This document shows positions 54,479-64,000 of a stretch of 64,000 nt of DNA, piece by piece. The notes under the pieces were generated by a model, which was not told where the DNA came from, did not search any database, and worked only from the letters and a program-made list of their open reading frames with translations. The position numbers and the translations under genes are program-made. Numbering within the stretch: the first letter of the stretch is position 1; the number at the start of each line of letters is the position of its first letter. Origin of the DNA: Methylocella tundrae (GTDB taxonomy: Bacteria; Pseudomonadota; Alphaproteobacteria; Rhizobiales; Beijerinckiaceae); the NCBI RefSeq assembly GCF_038024855.1, contig NZ_CP139089.1, forward strand, positions 1,426,001-1,490,000, written 5' to 3'.

Positions 54479-57310
54479 CTAGTCTTCCTGCTTGCGCAGG
54501 AACAGGAGGCTGAGCCCCGTCAGAATAGGGATGAAAAGGGCGAGCTTGAGCAGGCTCATCGAAAGATCTGCGAAGCCCAGCGCCTTGGTGAATGCGCCAA
54601 CGCTGATCTGCAGAAAATAGGTCATCGGGAAGCCGATCCCCATGATCGCGGGAAGCCCCGCCAGAGACGAGACCGGCGTGAGCATCCCGGAAAATTGGGT
54701 GGCTGGCAGGATCGTGAGGATCACCGTGCCGAACAGGGCGGCGATCTGCGTGCGGCAAAACGCCGATATCAACATTCCGATGCCGGTTGTCGCCGTAACG
54801 TAGAGCAATGCGCCAAGAAAGAGCGTTGCAAAGCTTCCTCTCAACGGGACGCCGAAGATGAAAATGCCGATGAGGCATAAAACCGCGAAATTGACCATCG
54901 CGATTGCAACATAGGGGATCTGCTTGCCGAGCAGGAATTCAATGCGGGTCACCGGAGTGACGTAGAGATTTGTGATCGATCCAAGCTCTTTTTCTCGCAC
55001 GATGGAAAGCGCCATCAACACGGCTGGAATCATAACCAGCAGGAGAGCGATCGTGCCCGGCGCCTGGGCATAGATGCTGTCGAAATCCTGATTATAAAGG
55101 AACCGCGTTTCGATTCTTGCCCACACCGGCGGATTTGTGTTCGCATGGTCGAGCAAGGCGAAATTCTTGTTGCGCAGCGCGTTGCGCGCCTCATCGGATG
55201 TAGGGTTGGCGCTCTGCCCCCTGCGCACTGCGTAATCCGTGAGGAACTGCTGGTGCGCGCTTTGCAGATATCCGCGGATCGTCTCGGCCCGAAACGGCAT
55301 GGAGCCGTCGATCCATGCGCCAACGAAGGTTGGGGTCTTCTTCTTGATGTCGCGGCCGAAGTCGGGCGGGATCTCGATACCGGCCTTGATGTCTCCGGAT
55401 TGCAGCCGTTTCTCGAGGTCGGCCTGATCGACGATCGGCGCCTTCTCGATAAAGTAGGTCGAGCCGCGCAGTTCTTCGAGATAGGCCCGGCTTTCGTGCG
55501 AATTGTCGCGGTCGAGGACGGCGAAAGACAGATTGTTGACGTCGGTCGAGATGCCCGCGCCAAATACAACCATGAGAAAGGCCGTTCCGAGCAGCGCAAA
55601 GCCGAGCCGGATTTGATCGCGAAGAAGCTCCAGTCCCTCACGGATCGTGTAGGCGAACAGCCGGCGCGAGCTGAACCATGTCTTCGGGGCCGTTCGCGCG
55701 GGCTGTTCTGCGCCGGCGCGCGCGAGCGCTTCGCGGCTGAGAGCGAGGGGCGCATCATTGGCGACCTGCGCACCATTTGCCGCCTCGAGATAGTCGATGA
55801 AGGCGTCTTCCAGATTGTTGCATCGGCGCGCTTTGATGATCTCCGTCGGCGTTCCCATCGCAAGAACGCGCCCGGCGTCCATCAGCGCGATGCGGTCGCA
55901 GCGCGCGGCCTCGTTCATGAAATGCGTGGAGATAAAAATGGTGACGCCTTCCCTGCGCGAGAGATCGGCGAGCATTTCCCAGAAGTGATCGCGCGCGAGC
56001 GGATCGACGCCCGACGTCGGCTCGTCGAGAATGAGAATCTCAGGCTCATGCACAATCGCCACCGCCAGCGAAAGACGTTGGCGAATGCCGAGCGGCAGAT
56101 CAGATGCGCGCTGGCCAAGGTAGGGGCCAAGACCGAAACGATCGACGAGTCCGGCGATCCGCGCATGGGCTTTCTCGCGCGGAAGATGGAACAGGCGGGC
56201 GTGGAGATCGAGGTTCTGGCGAACCGTGAGCTCCGTGTAGAGTGAAAACGACTGCGACATATAGCCGACGCGAAAGCGCGCCTTCATGTCCGAGGCGTCA
56301 ATCGGCTGGCCGAACAGGAAGGCCTGCCCGGCGCTCGCGGGCAGAAGCCCGGTCAGCATTTTCATCGTCGTTGTTTTGCCGCAACCGTTCGATCCCAAAA
56401 AACCGAAAATCTCGCCGCGCTCGATAGAGAAACTGACACGATCGACGGCGACGAAATTGCCGAAGCACCGGGTCAGCGCGTGGGCGACGATGACGGGCTT
56501 GCCATCGCTCCCGCGACGCGGCGGAATGACGAGAGGCTCGCGCCCGCGGCGACGCTCTTCTGGCAAAAGCGCGATGAAGCTTTCTTCGAGAGAGAGCGAA
56601 CCGGCCTTGGCCTTCAGGTCAGATGGCGATCCGGCGGCAAGGATGCGCCCCGCATCCATCGCCACCAGCCAATCAAATTGTTCGGCTTCCTCCATGTAGG
56701 CCGTTGCGACGATAACGCTCATGCCCGGGCGCTCTGCGCGCATGCGAGCGATGAGGCTCCAGAATTGTCGCCTTGAAAGCGGATCGACCCCGGTGGTCGG
56801 CTCGTCCAGGATCAAGAGGTCCGGATCGTGGATAAGTGAGCAGCAAAGGCCGAGCTTCTGGCGCATGCCGCCGGAGAGCTTGCTCGCGGGCCTGTCAGGG
56901 AAAGGGTCAAGGCCCGTCGCCGTCAGGAGCGCCCTGATGCGATGCTCCCGTTCTTCTCTGGATTGACCAAACAGCCTGCCAAAGAATGTAATGTTCTCGT
57001 AGACGCTGAGGTCGGGATAGAGGTTCTTTCCGAGCCCTTGCGGCATATAGGCGATCCGCGGGCAGATCTCGGCGCGCCTGCGAGCATCGCCAAGGTCCGC
57101 CCCGAGCGCGAAAACCTTGCCCGATTGAATGCGGCGGGCGCCGGCGATAAGGCTCAGCAGTGATGATTTTCCGACGCCATCGGGACCGATGAGCCCGACC
57201 GTGCCACCCGCGGGAAACGCAATCGTCACATCATCGAGCGCGACAGTCGCCCCATATCGCAGCGAAACCCCGCGCAGCTCGCTCACGGCCTCGCCATGGG
57301 GCGCCGTCAT
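54479..57310 (-). CDS. Double ATPase-permease ABC exporter subunit 2 (RbbA type)
   Basis: A 943-residue paralogue of the protein at 49102-51852 with the same order: ATPase 1 ([37 protein letters not shown]), ATPase 2 ([39 protein letters not shown]) and a C-terminal ABC-2 permease. ATG at 57310 overlaps the adaptor stop by ATGA, which fixes the start against a longer frame. Its periplasmic loop is longer than that of subunit 1. Confidence 0.93.
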   Translation of the reverse strand: MTAPHGEAVSELRGVSLRYGATVALDDVTIAFPAGGTVGLIGPDGVGKSSLLSLIAGARRIQSGKVFALGADLGDARRRAEICPRIAYMPQGLGKNLYPDLSVYENITFFGRLFGQSREEREHRIRALLTATGLDPFPDRPASKLSGGMRQKLGLCCSLIHDPDLLILDEPTTGVDPLSRRQFWSLIARMRAERPGMSVIVATAYMEEAEQFDWLVAMDAGRILAAGSPSDLKAKAGSLSLEESFIALLPEERRRGREPLVIPPRRGSDGKPVIVAHALTRCFGNFVAVDRVSFSIERGEIFGFLGSNGCGKTTTMKMLTGLLPASAGQAFLFGQPIDASDMKARFRVGYMSQSFSLYTELTVRQNLDLHARLFHLPREKAHARIAGLVDRFGLGPYLGQRASDLPLGIRQRLSLAVAIVHEPEILILDEPTSGVDPLARDHFWEMLADLSRREGVTIFISTHFMNEAARCDRIALMDAGRVLAMGTPTEIIKARRCNNLEDAFIDYLEAANGAQVANDAPLALSREALARAGAEQPARTAPKTWFSSRRLFAYTIREGLELLRDQIRLGFALLGTAFLMVVFGAGISTDVNNLSFAVLDRDNSHESRAYLEELRGSTYFIEKAPIVDQADLEKRLQSGDIKAGIEIPPDFGRDIKKKTPTFVGAWIDGSMPFRAETIRGYLQSAHQQFLTDYAVRRGQSANPTSDEARNALRNKNFALLDHANTNPPVWARIETRFLYNQDFDSIYAQAPGTIALLLVMIPAVLMALSIVREKELGSITNLYVTPVTRIEFLLGKQIPYVAIAMVNFAVLCLIGIFIFGVPLRGSFATLFLGALLYVTATTGIGMLISAFCRTQIAALFGTVILTILPATQFSGMLTPVSSLAGLPAIMGIGFPMTYFLQISVGAFTKALGFADLSMSLLKLALFIPILTGLSLLFLRKQED

Positions 57311-58470
57311 TGGGATGGCGGTCCCTGCAACACAGCGGGCCACGGCCGTTTGGGATCGAGATTGACATAGGCCCGGCCCGGCAAACCGGTGCGCACATCG
57401 GCGGCATGCGCAAGCAAAAGGCCGCGGTCGACCCGCACTTTCACCCGGAACATGAGCTTGTCGCGCTCGTCTTCCGTCTCAACGGCTTTCGGCGTGAACT
57501 GAGCCTGCGTGGCGACGAAGGAGACATGCGCCGGGATGGGGAACTTCGGCCAGGCGTCGAGCACGATTCGGGCCTCCGAACCAGGCTTGAGGCGGCCGGC
57601 GGCGGCGGTCGGCAAATAAATGTTCATGTACACATCTGAAATGTCGAGCATCGTGAAGACCCGGCCGCCCGCCGGGAGCACTTCTCCGACGTTGGCGATG
57701 CGATACTGAATGCGGCCAACCGTAGGCGCCACCAAAGTATTGTCGGCGATGTTGACCTTATTGAGCTCGACATTATGCGTCGCCGCGTCCAGCGCATGGG
57801 TGGCTTGGCCTACACGCTCCTGCGCGGCTGTCAGCGCCGCGGCGGCGCCGTCGAGAGCCTGACGGCGCTGATCGAGCAATTCATGCGTCGCATATCCGCG
57901 CGTGACGAGCGCCGATGTGCGGTCGATTTCCTTCTGGGCGAGGGTCACCTGGGTAACTTGCTGCGCGACATTGGCGCGGGCCTCCTCGAGCGTTCGCTGC
58001 GCTTGCTGAACCTGAGCCTCGGTCGCCTTGAGCGTAGCTTCGAGGTCTCGTGTATCCATGCGCGCGACGACCTGACCCGCCGTGACGATATCGCCTTCGT
58101 CCGCCAGCCGCTCGGCCAGGCGTCCAGCGAATTTTGTGTCGATATCAATTTCCTCGGCCTCGATCCGGCCATTCCCCGATACGATCCAAACCGGAAGGCG
58201 CGCCTGCTGCTGGCGCCACCAATAGAACCCGCCGCCGGCGAGGCCTGCAAAGATGACGACCAGCCCGAGGAGCACCCGCCAGCTCGGCCTATGCCGTGCG
58301 GGAGTCACATGGCCAGGCAGCGCCGGAAGCGCCTCTCGTGTCGGCACGGGCACGAGAGCGGCGCCGGGGGCCGCGACGGGAAGCCCCGGCGCCTCGGCCG
58401 GCGCGATCTCGACCGGCCTCCCTTGACCGGAAGAAACCGGCGTTTCAATTGGTTCTGTTGGCACTCGCAC
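57307..58470 (-). CDS. HlyD-family periplasmic adaptor of ABC exporter 2 (YhiI type)
   Basis: A 387-residue membrane-fusion protein with a long Pro/Ala-rich cytosolic N-terminus, one TM ([22 protein letters not shown]), lipoyl half-motif ([28 protein letters not shown]), coiled hairpin and barrel ([37 protein letters not shown]). The start appears to be GTG at 58470 after GAGCAGG; no early ATG exists. It heads the second exporter operon. Confidence 0.9.
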   Translation of the reverse strand: MRVPTEPIETPVSSGQGRPVEIAPAEAPGLPVAAPGAALVPVPTREALPALPGHVTPARHRPSWRVLLGLVVIFAGLAGGGFYWWRQQQARLPVWIVSGNGRIEAEEIDIDTKFAGRLAERLADEGDIVTAGQVVARMDTRDLEATLKATEAQVQQAQRTLEEARANVAQQVTQVTLAQKEIDRTSALVTRGYATHELLDQRRQALDGAAAALTAAQERVGQATHALDAATHNVELNKVNIADNTLVAPTVGRIQYRIANVGEVLPAGGRVFTMLDISDVYMNIYLPTAAAGRLKPGSEARIVLDAWPKFPIPAHVSFVATQAQFTPKAVETEDERDKLMFRVKVRVDRGLLLAHAADVRTGLPGRAYVNLDPKRPWPAVLQGPPSQ

Positions 58471-58863
58471 ACCTGCTCAGGGACCGACGAGCCGCACCTC
58501 AGTCCAAAATGGGAGGACCTCATGGAATGGCGCCCGTCTGCGAAGAAAAGCGCCGGTTTTCCGCCCAAGGGCGTTCTGCCACAGTTTTGCCTTCGCTTTG
58601 GCAATTCTATTGTGGCGTCCGGCGCCGATCAATGTATTGAGCGCAATCAATCGACGCCCCAACGCGGGATAGCGCGCGTCGGACGACGGAGCCGATCGGC
58701 GGAGTTAACAATTTAATCTATTTCGCCATCATATTATATTCATAAAAAATGCTGGCTTTGGGTCTGGAGTTTCGCACCGCGCCGAAGCTATAATGGTGTT
58801 CGTGACCGCGAACGCCGCCTTCACATTTGAGAAGCGGCCAAAACCGGCTCGCCAAGCCGTCCA
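58471..58863. other. Intergenic region upstream of the second exporter operon
   Basis: No gene is supported in these 393 bases. The part around 58705-58760 is strongly AT-rich (ATTTAATCTATTTCGCC, TATTATATTCATAAAA) and is the likeliest place for promoters to either side. Confidence 0.5.
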
Positions 58864-59121
58864 ATGGTTCGTTCGATGCCTGCCCACGTCAAGTTCCTCG
58901 CCCGACATGCCCTGGTCGGGTTCTCGATCGGCCTTCTGGCGGTCGTTGCGATCGTCTGGCTGGATCTCTTCAACGTCGGCTCGCTCATCGCCGGCTCGAG
59001 TCAGCGCTGGATGGCGTATGGAATGCTAAGCTTCGTGTTCGGCCTGACGTTCGGGAGTCTACAGATGGGCTTTGCGATCATGCTGCTCCCCTATGGGGAT
59101 GAAAGCGATGCGTCAGACTAA
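58864..59121 (+). CDS. Small membrane protein of unknown function
   Basis: An 85-residue protein with two hydrophobic spans (FLARHALVGFSIGLLAVVAIVWL and YGMLSFVFGLTFGSLQMGFAIMLLP) and a short acidic tail. Translation may begin at ATG 58864 or at ATG 58876 (MPAHVKFLARHA). It precedes the RND pump on the same strand. I recognise no family with a known role. Confidence 0.7.
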   Translation: MVRSMPAHVKFLARHALVGFSIGLLAVVAIVWLDLFNVGSLIAGSSQRWMAYGMLSFVFGLTFGSLQMGFAIMLLPYGDESDASD

Positions 59122-59268
59122 ATGATTATATAATAACCATTTTGCGCGATCCGGTGTAATTCGACATCAGCTTAAGCGGTGAATTTCGCCGCTGACAATC
59201 GCGGGTCGCAAAACAGTGGCGCTCTCTCGCTAACTGGCCGGGCCGCCCATTCAAGAAGCAAAAACTTT

Positions 59269-62200
59269 ATGCTAGGCATTGTGCGTTTGGCGCTTGCGCG
59301 CCCCTATACATTCGTGGTCATGGCGATCTTGATCGCCATTTTCGGCGTCCTCTCCGCGATTCGGACGCCGACGGATATTTTTCCAAATATCGGCATTCCC
59401 GTCATCAGCGTTATCTGGAGCTACAATGGCTTGCCGCCGGATGATATGGCGGGCCGCATCATATCGATCTATGAGCGAGCCGTTTCGACAACGGTCAACG
59501 ACATCGAGCATACTGAATCGCAATCGTTTCCAACCTATGGCGTCGTCAAGATCTATTTCCAGCCGACGGTGAACATCAACGCCGCGCAGGCGCAGGTGAC
59601 AGCCATCTCGCAGACGATTTTGAAGCAGCTTCCGGCCGGCATCAACCCGCCCCAGATTCTCGTTTACAACGCATCGAGCGTCCCGATCATCCAACTCACA
59701 CTGTCCAGCGACACAGTGTCGCAGACAAAGCTGAATGACTACGCCGCGAACTTCATACGGCCAGCGCTCGCCGTCATTCCCGGCGCGCAAATGCCTTCGC
59801 CCTATGGCGGCATGGCGCGACAGGTGCAGATCGACCTCGATCAGAGCGCGCTGCACTCCCACGGCCTTTCGGCGAAGGATGTCGTCAACGCGCTTGCCGT
59901 GCAGAATTTGATCACGCCGGTCGGCACCGAGAAGATCGGTCCGTTCGAATATACCGTTAATCTTAACGACTCGCCGACGAAGATCGCAGATTTCAACAAT
60001 ATGCCGATCAAGGTCGTCAACGGCACCGTCGTCTTCATGCGCGACGTCGCCTTCGTCCACGACGGCTCGCCGCCGCAAACGAATGTGGTGCAGACGGAAG
60101 GCCACAAGGCTGTGCTGATCTCGATCGTGAAGAATGGCTCTGCTTCGACGCTCGACATCATCGATGGCGTCAAGAGGCTGCTGCCGTCGATCGAGCAGAC
60201 GCTGCCGCCGGGCGTCAATCTCAAATTCGTCAATGACCAGTCCAGTTTCGTCAAGGCGTCCGTCGCCAACGTCGTGCGTGAAGGCGTCATCGCCGCGACG
60301 CTGACCGCGGTGATGATCCTGACATTCCTTGGCAGCTGGCGCTCCACTCTGATCATCACGATCTCAATCCCGCTGGCGATCCTCGTCTCGCTCACCGTTC
60401 TTTCGCTGCTCGGCGAAACGATCAATGTGATGACGCTCGGCGGCCTCGCGCTCGCGATCGGCATCCTGGTCGATGACGCCACGGTGACAATCGAGAACAT
60501 CAATCGGCATCTGGAGCATGGCCAGGATATCGAAACAGCCGTCATCAGCGGCGCGCATGAAATCATGCCGCCTGCGACGATTGCGCTGTTTTGCATCTGT
60601 ATCGCCTTTGCGCCTCTCCTTACGCTGGGCGGGGTCGCCGGCTATCTGTTTCGGCCACTGGCCGAGGCGGTCGTGTTCGCCATGGTCGCCTCCTACGCGC
60701 TGACCTACACGCTGGTGCCGACGATGGCGCACTTTCTGATGCGCCACCAGCATCACGTCGCGCATGAAGAAGGCGAGGCGCCTCCGACCAAAAATCCGTT
60801 CGTGCGGATTCAGCGCGCCTTCGAGCATCAGTTCGAGCGATTGCGCAAGGGTTATATTGGCATATTGCAGTTCGCCCTGTCGTACCGTTTTCGCTTCGCC
60901 GGCGGATTTCTCTGTGTCTCCTTGCTGTCTTTGTCTTTGTTCCCCTTTCTCGGGCAAGACTTCTTCCCCTCCGTTGAAGCCGGCGCCATCAAGATTCATG
61001 TGCGCGCGCCAAATGGAACGAGAATTGAGGGAACGACGGTGCTATGCGACCAGATCGAACAAAAGATCCGCAGCATCATTCCGCCGCAACGCATCTCGAG
61101 CATCGTTGACAACATCGGGCTGCCCAACAGCGGCATCAATCTGTCCTATGGCAACTCGGGAACCATCGGCGTGATGGACGCTGACATCCTCATCTCACTC
61201 AACGAAGGAGAGGTTTCGAGCGCAGAGTATGAGAAGATTTTGCGCGAGAAGCTGCCGCGGGCCTTTACCGGCACGACATTCGCGTTCCTTCCCGCCGATA
61301 TTGTGAGCCAGATCCTCAATTTCGGCTCGCCAGCGCCGATCGACGTGCAGCTCAGCGGTTTCAAGGTGGCGGAAGATCGTGCGTTCGCGAACAAATTGCT
61401 GGCGCAGATCCGTCACGTGCCTGGCGTCGCCGATCCGCGCATCCAGGAAGTCTTTCAAGCGCCGGCGCTGAAGGTCGACTTCAACCGCGAATTCGCAGGC
61501 GTCGTCGGACTGACCGAAAGCGACGCCTCAACAAGCCTGCAGGACACGCTGTCAGGCAGCGCCCAGACGTCGCCGACCTACTGGCTGAATCCCTCGAACG
61601 GCGTCTCCTATCCGGTGTCGATCCAGACCCCGCAATATGACATCGACACACTGGCGGGCCTCAGGAACACGCCCCTTTCGGCCGCTCAGTCGACCCAATT
61701 GCTGGGCGCGGTCGCAACCCTTTCGCCGGAGCCGGTCGACGCCGTCGTGTCGCATTATAATATCCGCCCGACCGTCGATATCTATGCGACGACGCAAGGC
61801 CGCGATCTAGGCGCCGTCGCCGCGGACATCCAAAAGATCATCGACGAACATCGCGCGGAGTTGCCGCGAGGGTCGCAGATCGTCATCCGGGGCCAGGCCG
61901 CCACAATGGCGAGTGCCTTCCAGCAGCTTTATTTCGGTTTGGCCTTCGCGATCGTCCTGATCTACCTTTTGATCGTCGTGAACTTCCAGTCGTGGCTCGA
62001 CCCGTTCGTCATCATCATGGCGCTGCCAACCGCCCTGGCGGGAATTGTCTGGATGTTGTTCATCACCCACACGACGCTCAGCGTGCCCGCTCTCACCGGC
62101 GCGATCATGTGCATGGGAGTCGCGACGGCCAACAGCATCCTTGTCATCAACTTCGCGCGTGACCAGCTCGCCGACGGCAAGGACGCGCTAACCGCCGCGA

Positions 62201-62460
62201 TGGCGGCGGGCGCGACGCGATTCCGGCCCGTGCTGATGACCGCTCTCGCCATGATCATCGGCATGGCCCCCATGGCCATCGAGCCCGGACAGAATGCGCC
62301 GCTCGGGCGCGCCGTCATCGGCGGCCTTCTGTTCGCAACTTGCGCGACGTTATTCTTTGTGCCGGCCGTGTTCAGCATCGCGCATCGACGCGAACATGGC
62401 CGCAAAGCCAAACCGGCGAAGGCCGCGGAAACATTTTCCAGCCTGCCGTCGCATGCCTGA
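59269..62460 (+). CDS. RND-family efflux pump, inner-membrane transporter
   Basis: A 1063-residue proton-driven pump with the RND layout: TM1 (RPYTFVVMAILIAIFGVLSAI), a large periplasmic loop, TMs 2-6 including the proton-relay motif LAIGILVDDATVTIENINR, then the repeat half with a second periplasmic loop and TMs 8-12 (TGAIMCMGVATANSILVINFARDQ). The Asp-Asp in TM4 is the relay site. ATG at 59269 starts 8 residues before TM1; a GTG 90 nt upstream is also in frame. The adaptor gene follows at 12 nt. Substrate is unknown. Confidence 0.94.
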   Translation: MLGIVRLALARPYTFVVMAILIAIFGVLSAIRTPTDIFPNIGIPVISVIWSYNGLPPDDMAGRIISIYERAVSTTVNDIEHTESQSFPTYGVVKIYFQPTVNINAAQAQVTAISQTILKQLPAGINPPQILVYNASSVPIIQLTLSSDTVSQTKLNDYAANFIRPALAVIPGAQMPSPYGGMARQVQIDLDQSALHSHGLSAKDVVNALAVQNLITPVGTEKIGPFEYTVNLNDSPTKIADFNNMPIKVVNGTVVFMRDVAFVHDGSPPQTNVVQTEGHKAVLISIVKNGSASTLDIIDGVKRLLPSIEQTLPPGVNLKFVNDQSSFVKASVANVVREGVIAATLTAVMILTFLGSWRSTLIITISIPLAILVSLTVLSLLGETINVMTLGGLALAIGILVDDATVTIENINRHLEHGQDIETAVISGAHEIMPPATIALFCICIAFAPLLTLGGVAGYLFRPLAEAVVFAMVASYALTYTLVPTMAHFLMRHQHHVAHEEGEAPPTKNPFVRIQRAFEHQFERLRKGYIGILQFALSYRFRFAGGFLCVSLLSLSLFPFLGQDFFPSVEAGAIKIHVRAPNGTRIEGTTVLCDQIEQKIRSIIPPQRISSIVDNIGLPNSGINLSYGNSGTIGVMDADILISLNEGEVSSAEYEKILREKLPRAFTGTTFAFLPADIVSQILNFGSPAPIDVQLSGFKVAEDRAFANKLLAQIRHVPGVADPRIQEVFQAPALKVDFNREFAGVVGLTESDASTSLQDTLSGSAQTSPTYWLNPSNGVSYPVSIQTPQYDIDTLAGLRNTPLSAAQSTQLLGAVATLSPEPVDAVVSHYNIRPTVDIYATTQGRDLGAVAADIQKIIDEHRAELPRGSQIVIRGQAATMASAFQQLYFGLAFAIVLIYLLIVVNFQSWLDPFVIIMALPTALAGIVWMLFITHTTLSVPALTGAIMCMGVATANSILVINFARDQLADGKDALTAAMAAGATRFRPVLMTALAMIIGMAPMAIEPGQNAPLGRAVIGGLLFATCATLFFVPAVFSIAHRREHGRKAKPAKAAETFSSLPSHA

Positions 62461-62472
62461 AATGGAGTGATG

Positions 62473-63705
62473 ATGTCGTCCGAGCCCGTTAAAACCCCGA
62501 AGTCTCGTCGCGTTTTGCTCATCGGCTGCGCTGTCGGCGTCGCTGCGATCGGCCTTGCAGTCTCCGGGATCATGGATCGCGCAAAGAGCAAGCAGGAGCT
62601 CGAAACCTGGACCAATGAACAGGCGGTTCCAACGGTTCGCCTCGTTCAGGCCGTGCATGGGCCGAGCAACGAGCGGCTTGTTCTGCCAGGCAATGTGAGC
62701 GCCTACTACACCGGCTCCCTTTTTGCCCGCGCCAGCGGCTATGTGACCGTCTGGAATAAGGATATCGGCGCACATGTGAAAAAAGGCGATGTGCTCGCGG
62801 TCATCGCGGCGCCTGATCTCGATCAGCAGCTTGCTGAGGCGAAGGCGCAGCTTGTCCAGATGCAGGCGGCAGTCACGCAAGCGCAGGCGAATGCGGATCT
62901 TGGGCGCGTAACAGATCAGCGCACATCGCGACTCGTGGCGCAGGGCTGGTCAAGCCAGCAGCAGGGCGACACGGATCGGCTGACGGCCGCATCGCGCGTC
63001 GCGGCGCTTGAGGTCGCCCGCGCGAACGTGACCGCGCAGCAAGCTGTGGTTAGCCGTCTTGAGGAGCTAACCCGGTTCGAGCGGATCACGGCGCCTTTCG
63101 ACGGCATCGTCACGGCGCGCACGGTCGACATTGGTGATCTCGTCAATGCCGGCGGCACGTCTGGCAAGGCTCTGTTTCAAGTGTCCGACGTTCATGAGAT
63201 GCGAATTTATGTGAACGTTCCGCAGGCTTTCCTCGGCGTGATGAAGCCAGGAATCAAGGCAACCCTTGAATTACCTGGCCAGAAAGAGAGATTTGAGGCG
63301 ACGCTGGTTTCGACCGCGAATGCGATCGTCGAAAATTCGCGAACGGCTCTGGTTGAGTTGCAGGCTCCAAATCCGGACGGCAAGCTCTGGCCCGGAGCGT
63401 TCGCCGAGGTGCATTTTCATATTCCCTCCGATCCCGAAACTCTGCGCGTTCCTGCGACCGCCCTTATTTTTGGGCCAAACGGAATGAGCGTGGCGGCGGT
63501 TAACAAGGACAGCAAGGTCGAGCTGAAGCAGGTTCGCGTCGGCCGCAACCTTGGCGACGACGTCGAAATCCGCTCCGGCGTGTCGTTGTCGGACCGGCTC
63601 ATTGACAACCCGCTGGAATCGTTGGCTTCAGGCGATGTCGTTCAGGTTGCCGGCGCATCGCCCGCGCTCAATAAGGAGGCGTCCCGCGCGGAGACGGCGA
63701 TGTGA
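62473..63705 (+). CDS. RND-family periplasmic adaptor
   Basis: A 410-residue membrane-fusion protein: N-terminal anchor (RVLLIGCAVGVAAIGLAVSGI), lipoyl domain halves (LPGNVSAYYTGSLFARASGYVTVWNKDIGAHVKKGD and RITAPFDGIVTARTVDIGDLV), a hairpin between them and a beta-barrel/membrane-proximal end (VPATALIFGPNGMSVAAVNKDSKVELKQVRVGR). ATG 62473 is chosen because GGAG ends 5 nt before it. It partners the RND pump just upstream. Confidence 0.92.
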   Translation: MSSEPVKTPKSRRVLLIGCAVGVAAIGLAVSGIMDRAKSKQELETWTNEQAVPTVRLVQAVHGPSNERLVLPGNVSAYYTGSLFARASGYVTVWNKDIGAHVKKGDVLAVIAAPDLDQQLAEAKAQLVQMQAAVTQAQANADLGRVTDQRTSRLVAQGWSSQQQGDTDRLTAASRVAALEVARANVTAQQAVVSRLEELTRFERITAPFDGIVTARTVDIGDLVNAGGTSGKALFQVSDVHEMRIYVNVPQAFLGVMKPGIKATLELPGQKERFEATLVSTANAIVENSRTALVELQAPNPDGKLWPGAFAEVHFHIPSDPETLRVPATALIFGPNGMSVAAVNKDSKVELKQVRVGRNLGDDVEIRSGVSLSDRLIDNPLESLASGDVVQVAGASPALNKEASRAETAM

Positions 63706-63786
63706 AACGGCGATGATCGCCCGTCGCTGATCTTAAATAATTCTTTAATGTTGAAGCTAAGCAGAACGCCTTATGGCTTGTCCTAA

Positions 63787-63808
63787 GCTGTATCTTGTTG
63801 GATACAGC
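63787..63808. promoter_or_regulatory. Inverted repeat GCTGTATC-N6-GATACAGC
   Basis: A perfect 8-bp inverted repeat with a 6-nt spacer, 43 bp before the start of the last gene. No T-run follows, so an operator is more likely than a terminator. Confidence 0.5.
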
Positions 63809-63850
63809 AGCCATCATCCCCGCTTAGCTATCGCATTAAAGGAACAGAAG

Positions 63851-64000
63851 ATGCCGTCCAAGCCAGATGCTCCGCGCGCCAAAACGGCGAGACGCAACGC
63901 GCTTTCTACGGTAGCGGCATGTATGGCTCTTGGCCTCGCGGCGCCGGCCCGCGCGGCCGACGCGGCGCCCCCGGATAGCGCGCCCCTGCAATCTTCCGAT
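63851..64000 (+). CDS. Exported protein, N-terminus only (cut by the window edge)
   Basis: Fifty codons are open to the end of the window. The start is ATG 63851 with AAAGGAACAG before it. The product begins with a basic region and a hydrophobic stretch ending APARAADA, a good signal peptide, followed by a Pro/Ser-rich stretch. An outer-membrane efflux channel would fit after an RND pump and adaptor, but nothing visible here proves it. Confidence 0.65.
   Translation, partial: MPSKPDAPRAKTARRNALSTVAACMALGLAAPARAADAAPPDSAPLQSSD

Overview
The window looks like a chromosomal segment of a methylotrophic alphaproteobacterium. GC content is high, and it carries a complete-looking mxaFJG operon, a xoxF operon and a lanmodulin gene, with class I lysyl-tRNA synthetase, NnrU and LrgAB nearby. 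Methylocella, Methylocapsa or another Beijerinckiaceae genus is my inference from this gene content; there is no rRNA or other marker here to prove it.

Positions 1-26250 are a locus for methanol oxidation and lanthanide use. mxaF-mxaJ-mxaG (minus strand) encode the calcium-type methanol dehydrogenase and its partners; mxaI is expected just off the left edge. Beyond them lie a broken trypsin-like protease gene split by an IS3-family element, a lanmodulin gene, a block of three insertion sequences (two inverted IS701-type copies around an IS5-type element), a small secreted protein and a TonB-dependent receptor. A MoxYX-like two-component system precedes the xox operon, which runs on the minus strand as xoxF, a XoxJ-ankyrin fusion, a cytochrome c, a LutA/PedC-like binding protein and a PedB-like beta-propeller protein. 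A second, paralogous MoxYX-like pair lies beyond xoxF. The metal-site residues separate the two dehydrogenases: Asp-Tyr-Ala in MxaF (calcium type) and Asp-Tyr-Asp in XoxF (lanthanide type). The inferred logic is metal capture (TonB receptor, lanmodulin, LutA/PedB-like proteins), metal use (XoxF) and a sensor-controlled choice between the two enzymes.

Positions 26251-36010 look like a genomic island. It starts at a 46-bp 3' fragment of a tRNA-Gly gene and ends with a DUF4102 tyrosine integrase abutting the 3' end of guaA. Cargo includes an AlpA-GyrI fusion, two tandem GNAT acetyltransferases, a 14-TM MFS exporter with a divergent TetR regulator, and a second TetR-led run of small enzymes (SnoaL-like, TfoX-like, DUF2239, DUF1330, alpha/beta hydrolase).

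Positions 36011-47802 are ordinary housekeeping genes: guaA, photolyase, class I lysyl-tRNA synthetase, a DUF952 protein, lrgAB with a divergent LysR regulator, glgX, an NnrU-like membrane protein and an SDR oxidoreductase. Positions 48017-64000 are export systems: two paralogous HlyD / double-ATPase-permease / permease operons (YhiI-RbbA-YhhJ type) facing each other, a small membrane protein, an RND pump with its adaptor, and the start of one more exported protein cut by the window edge.
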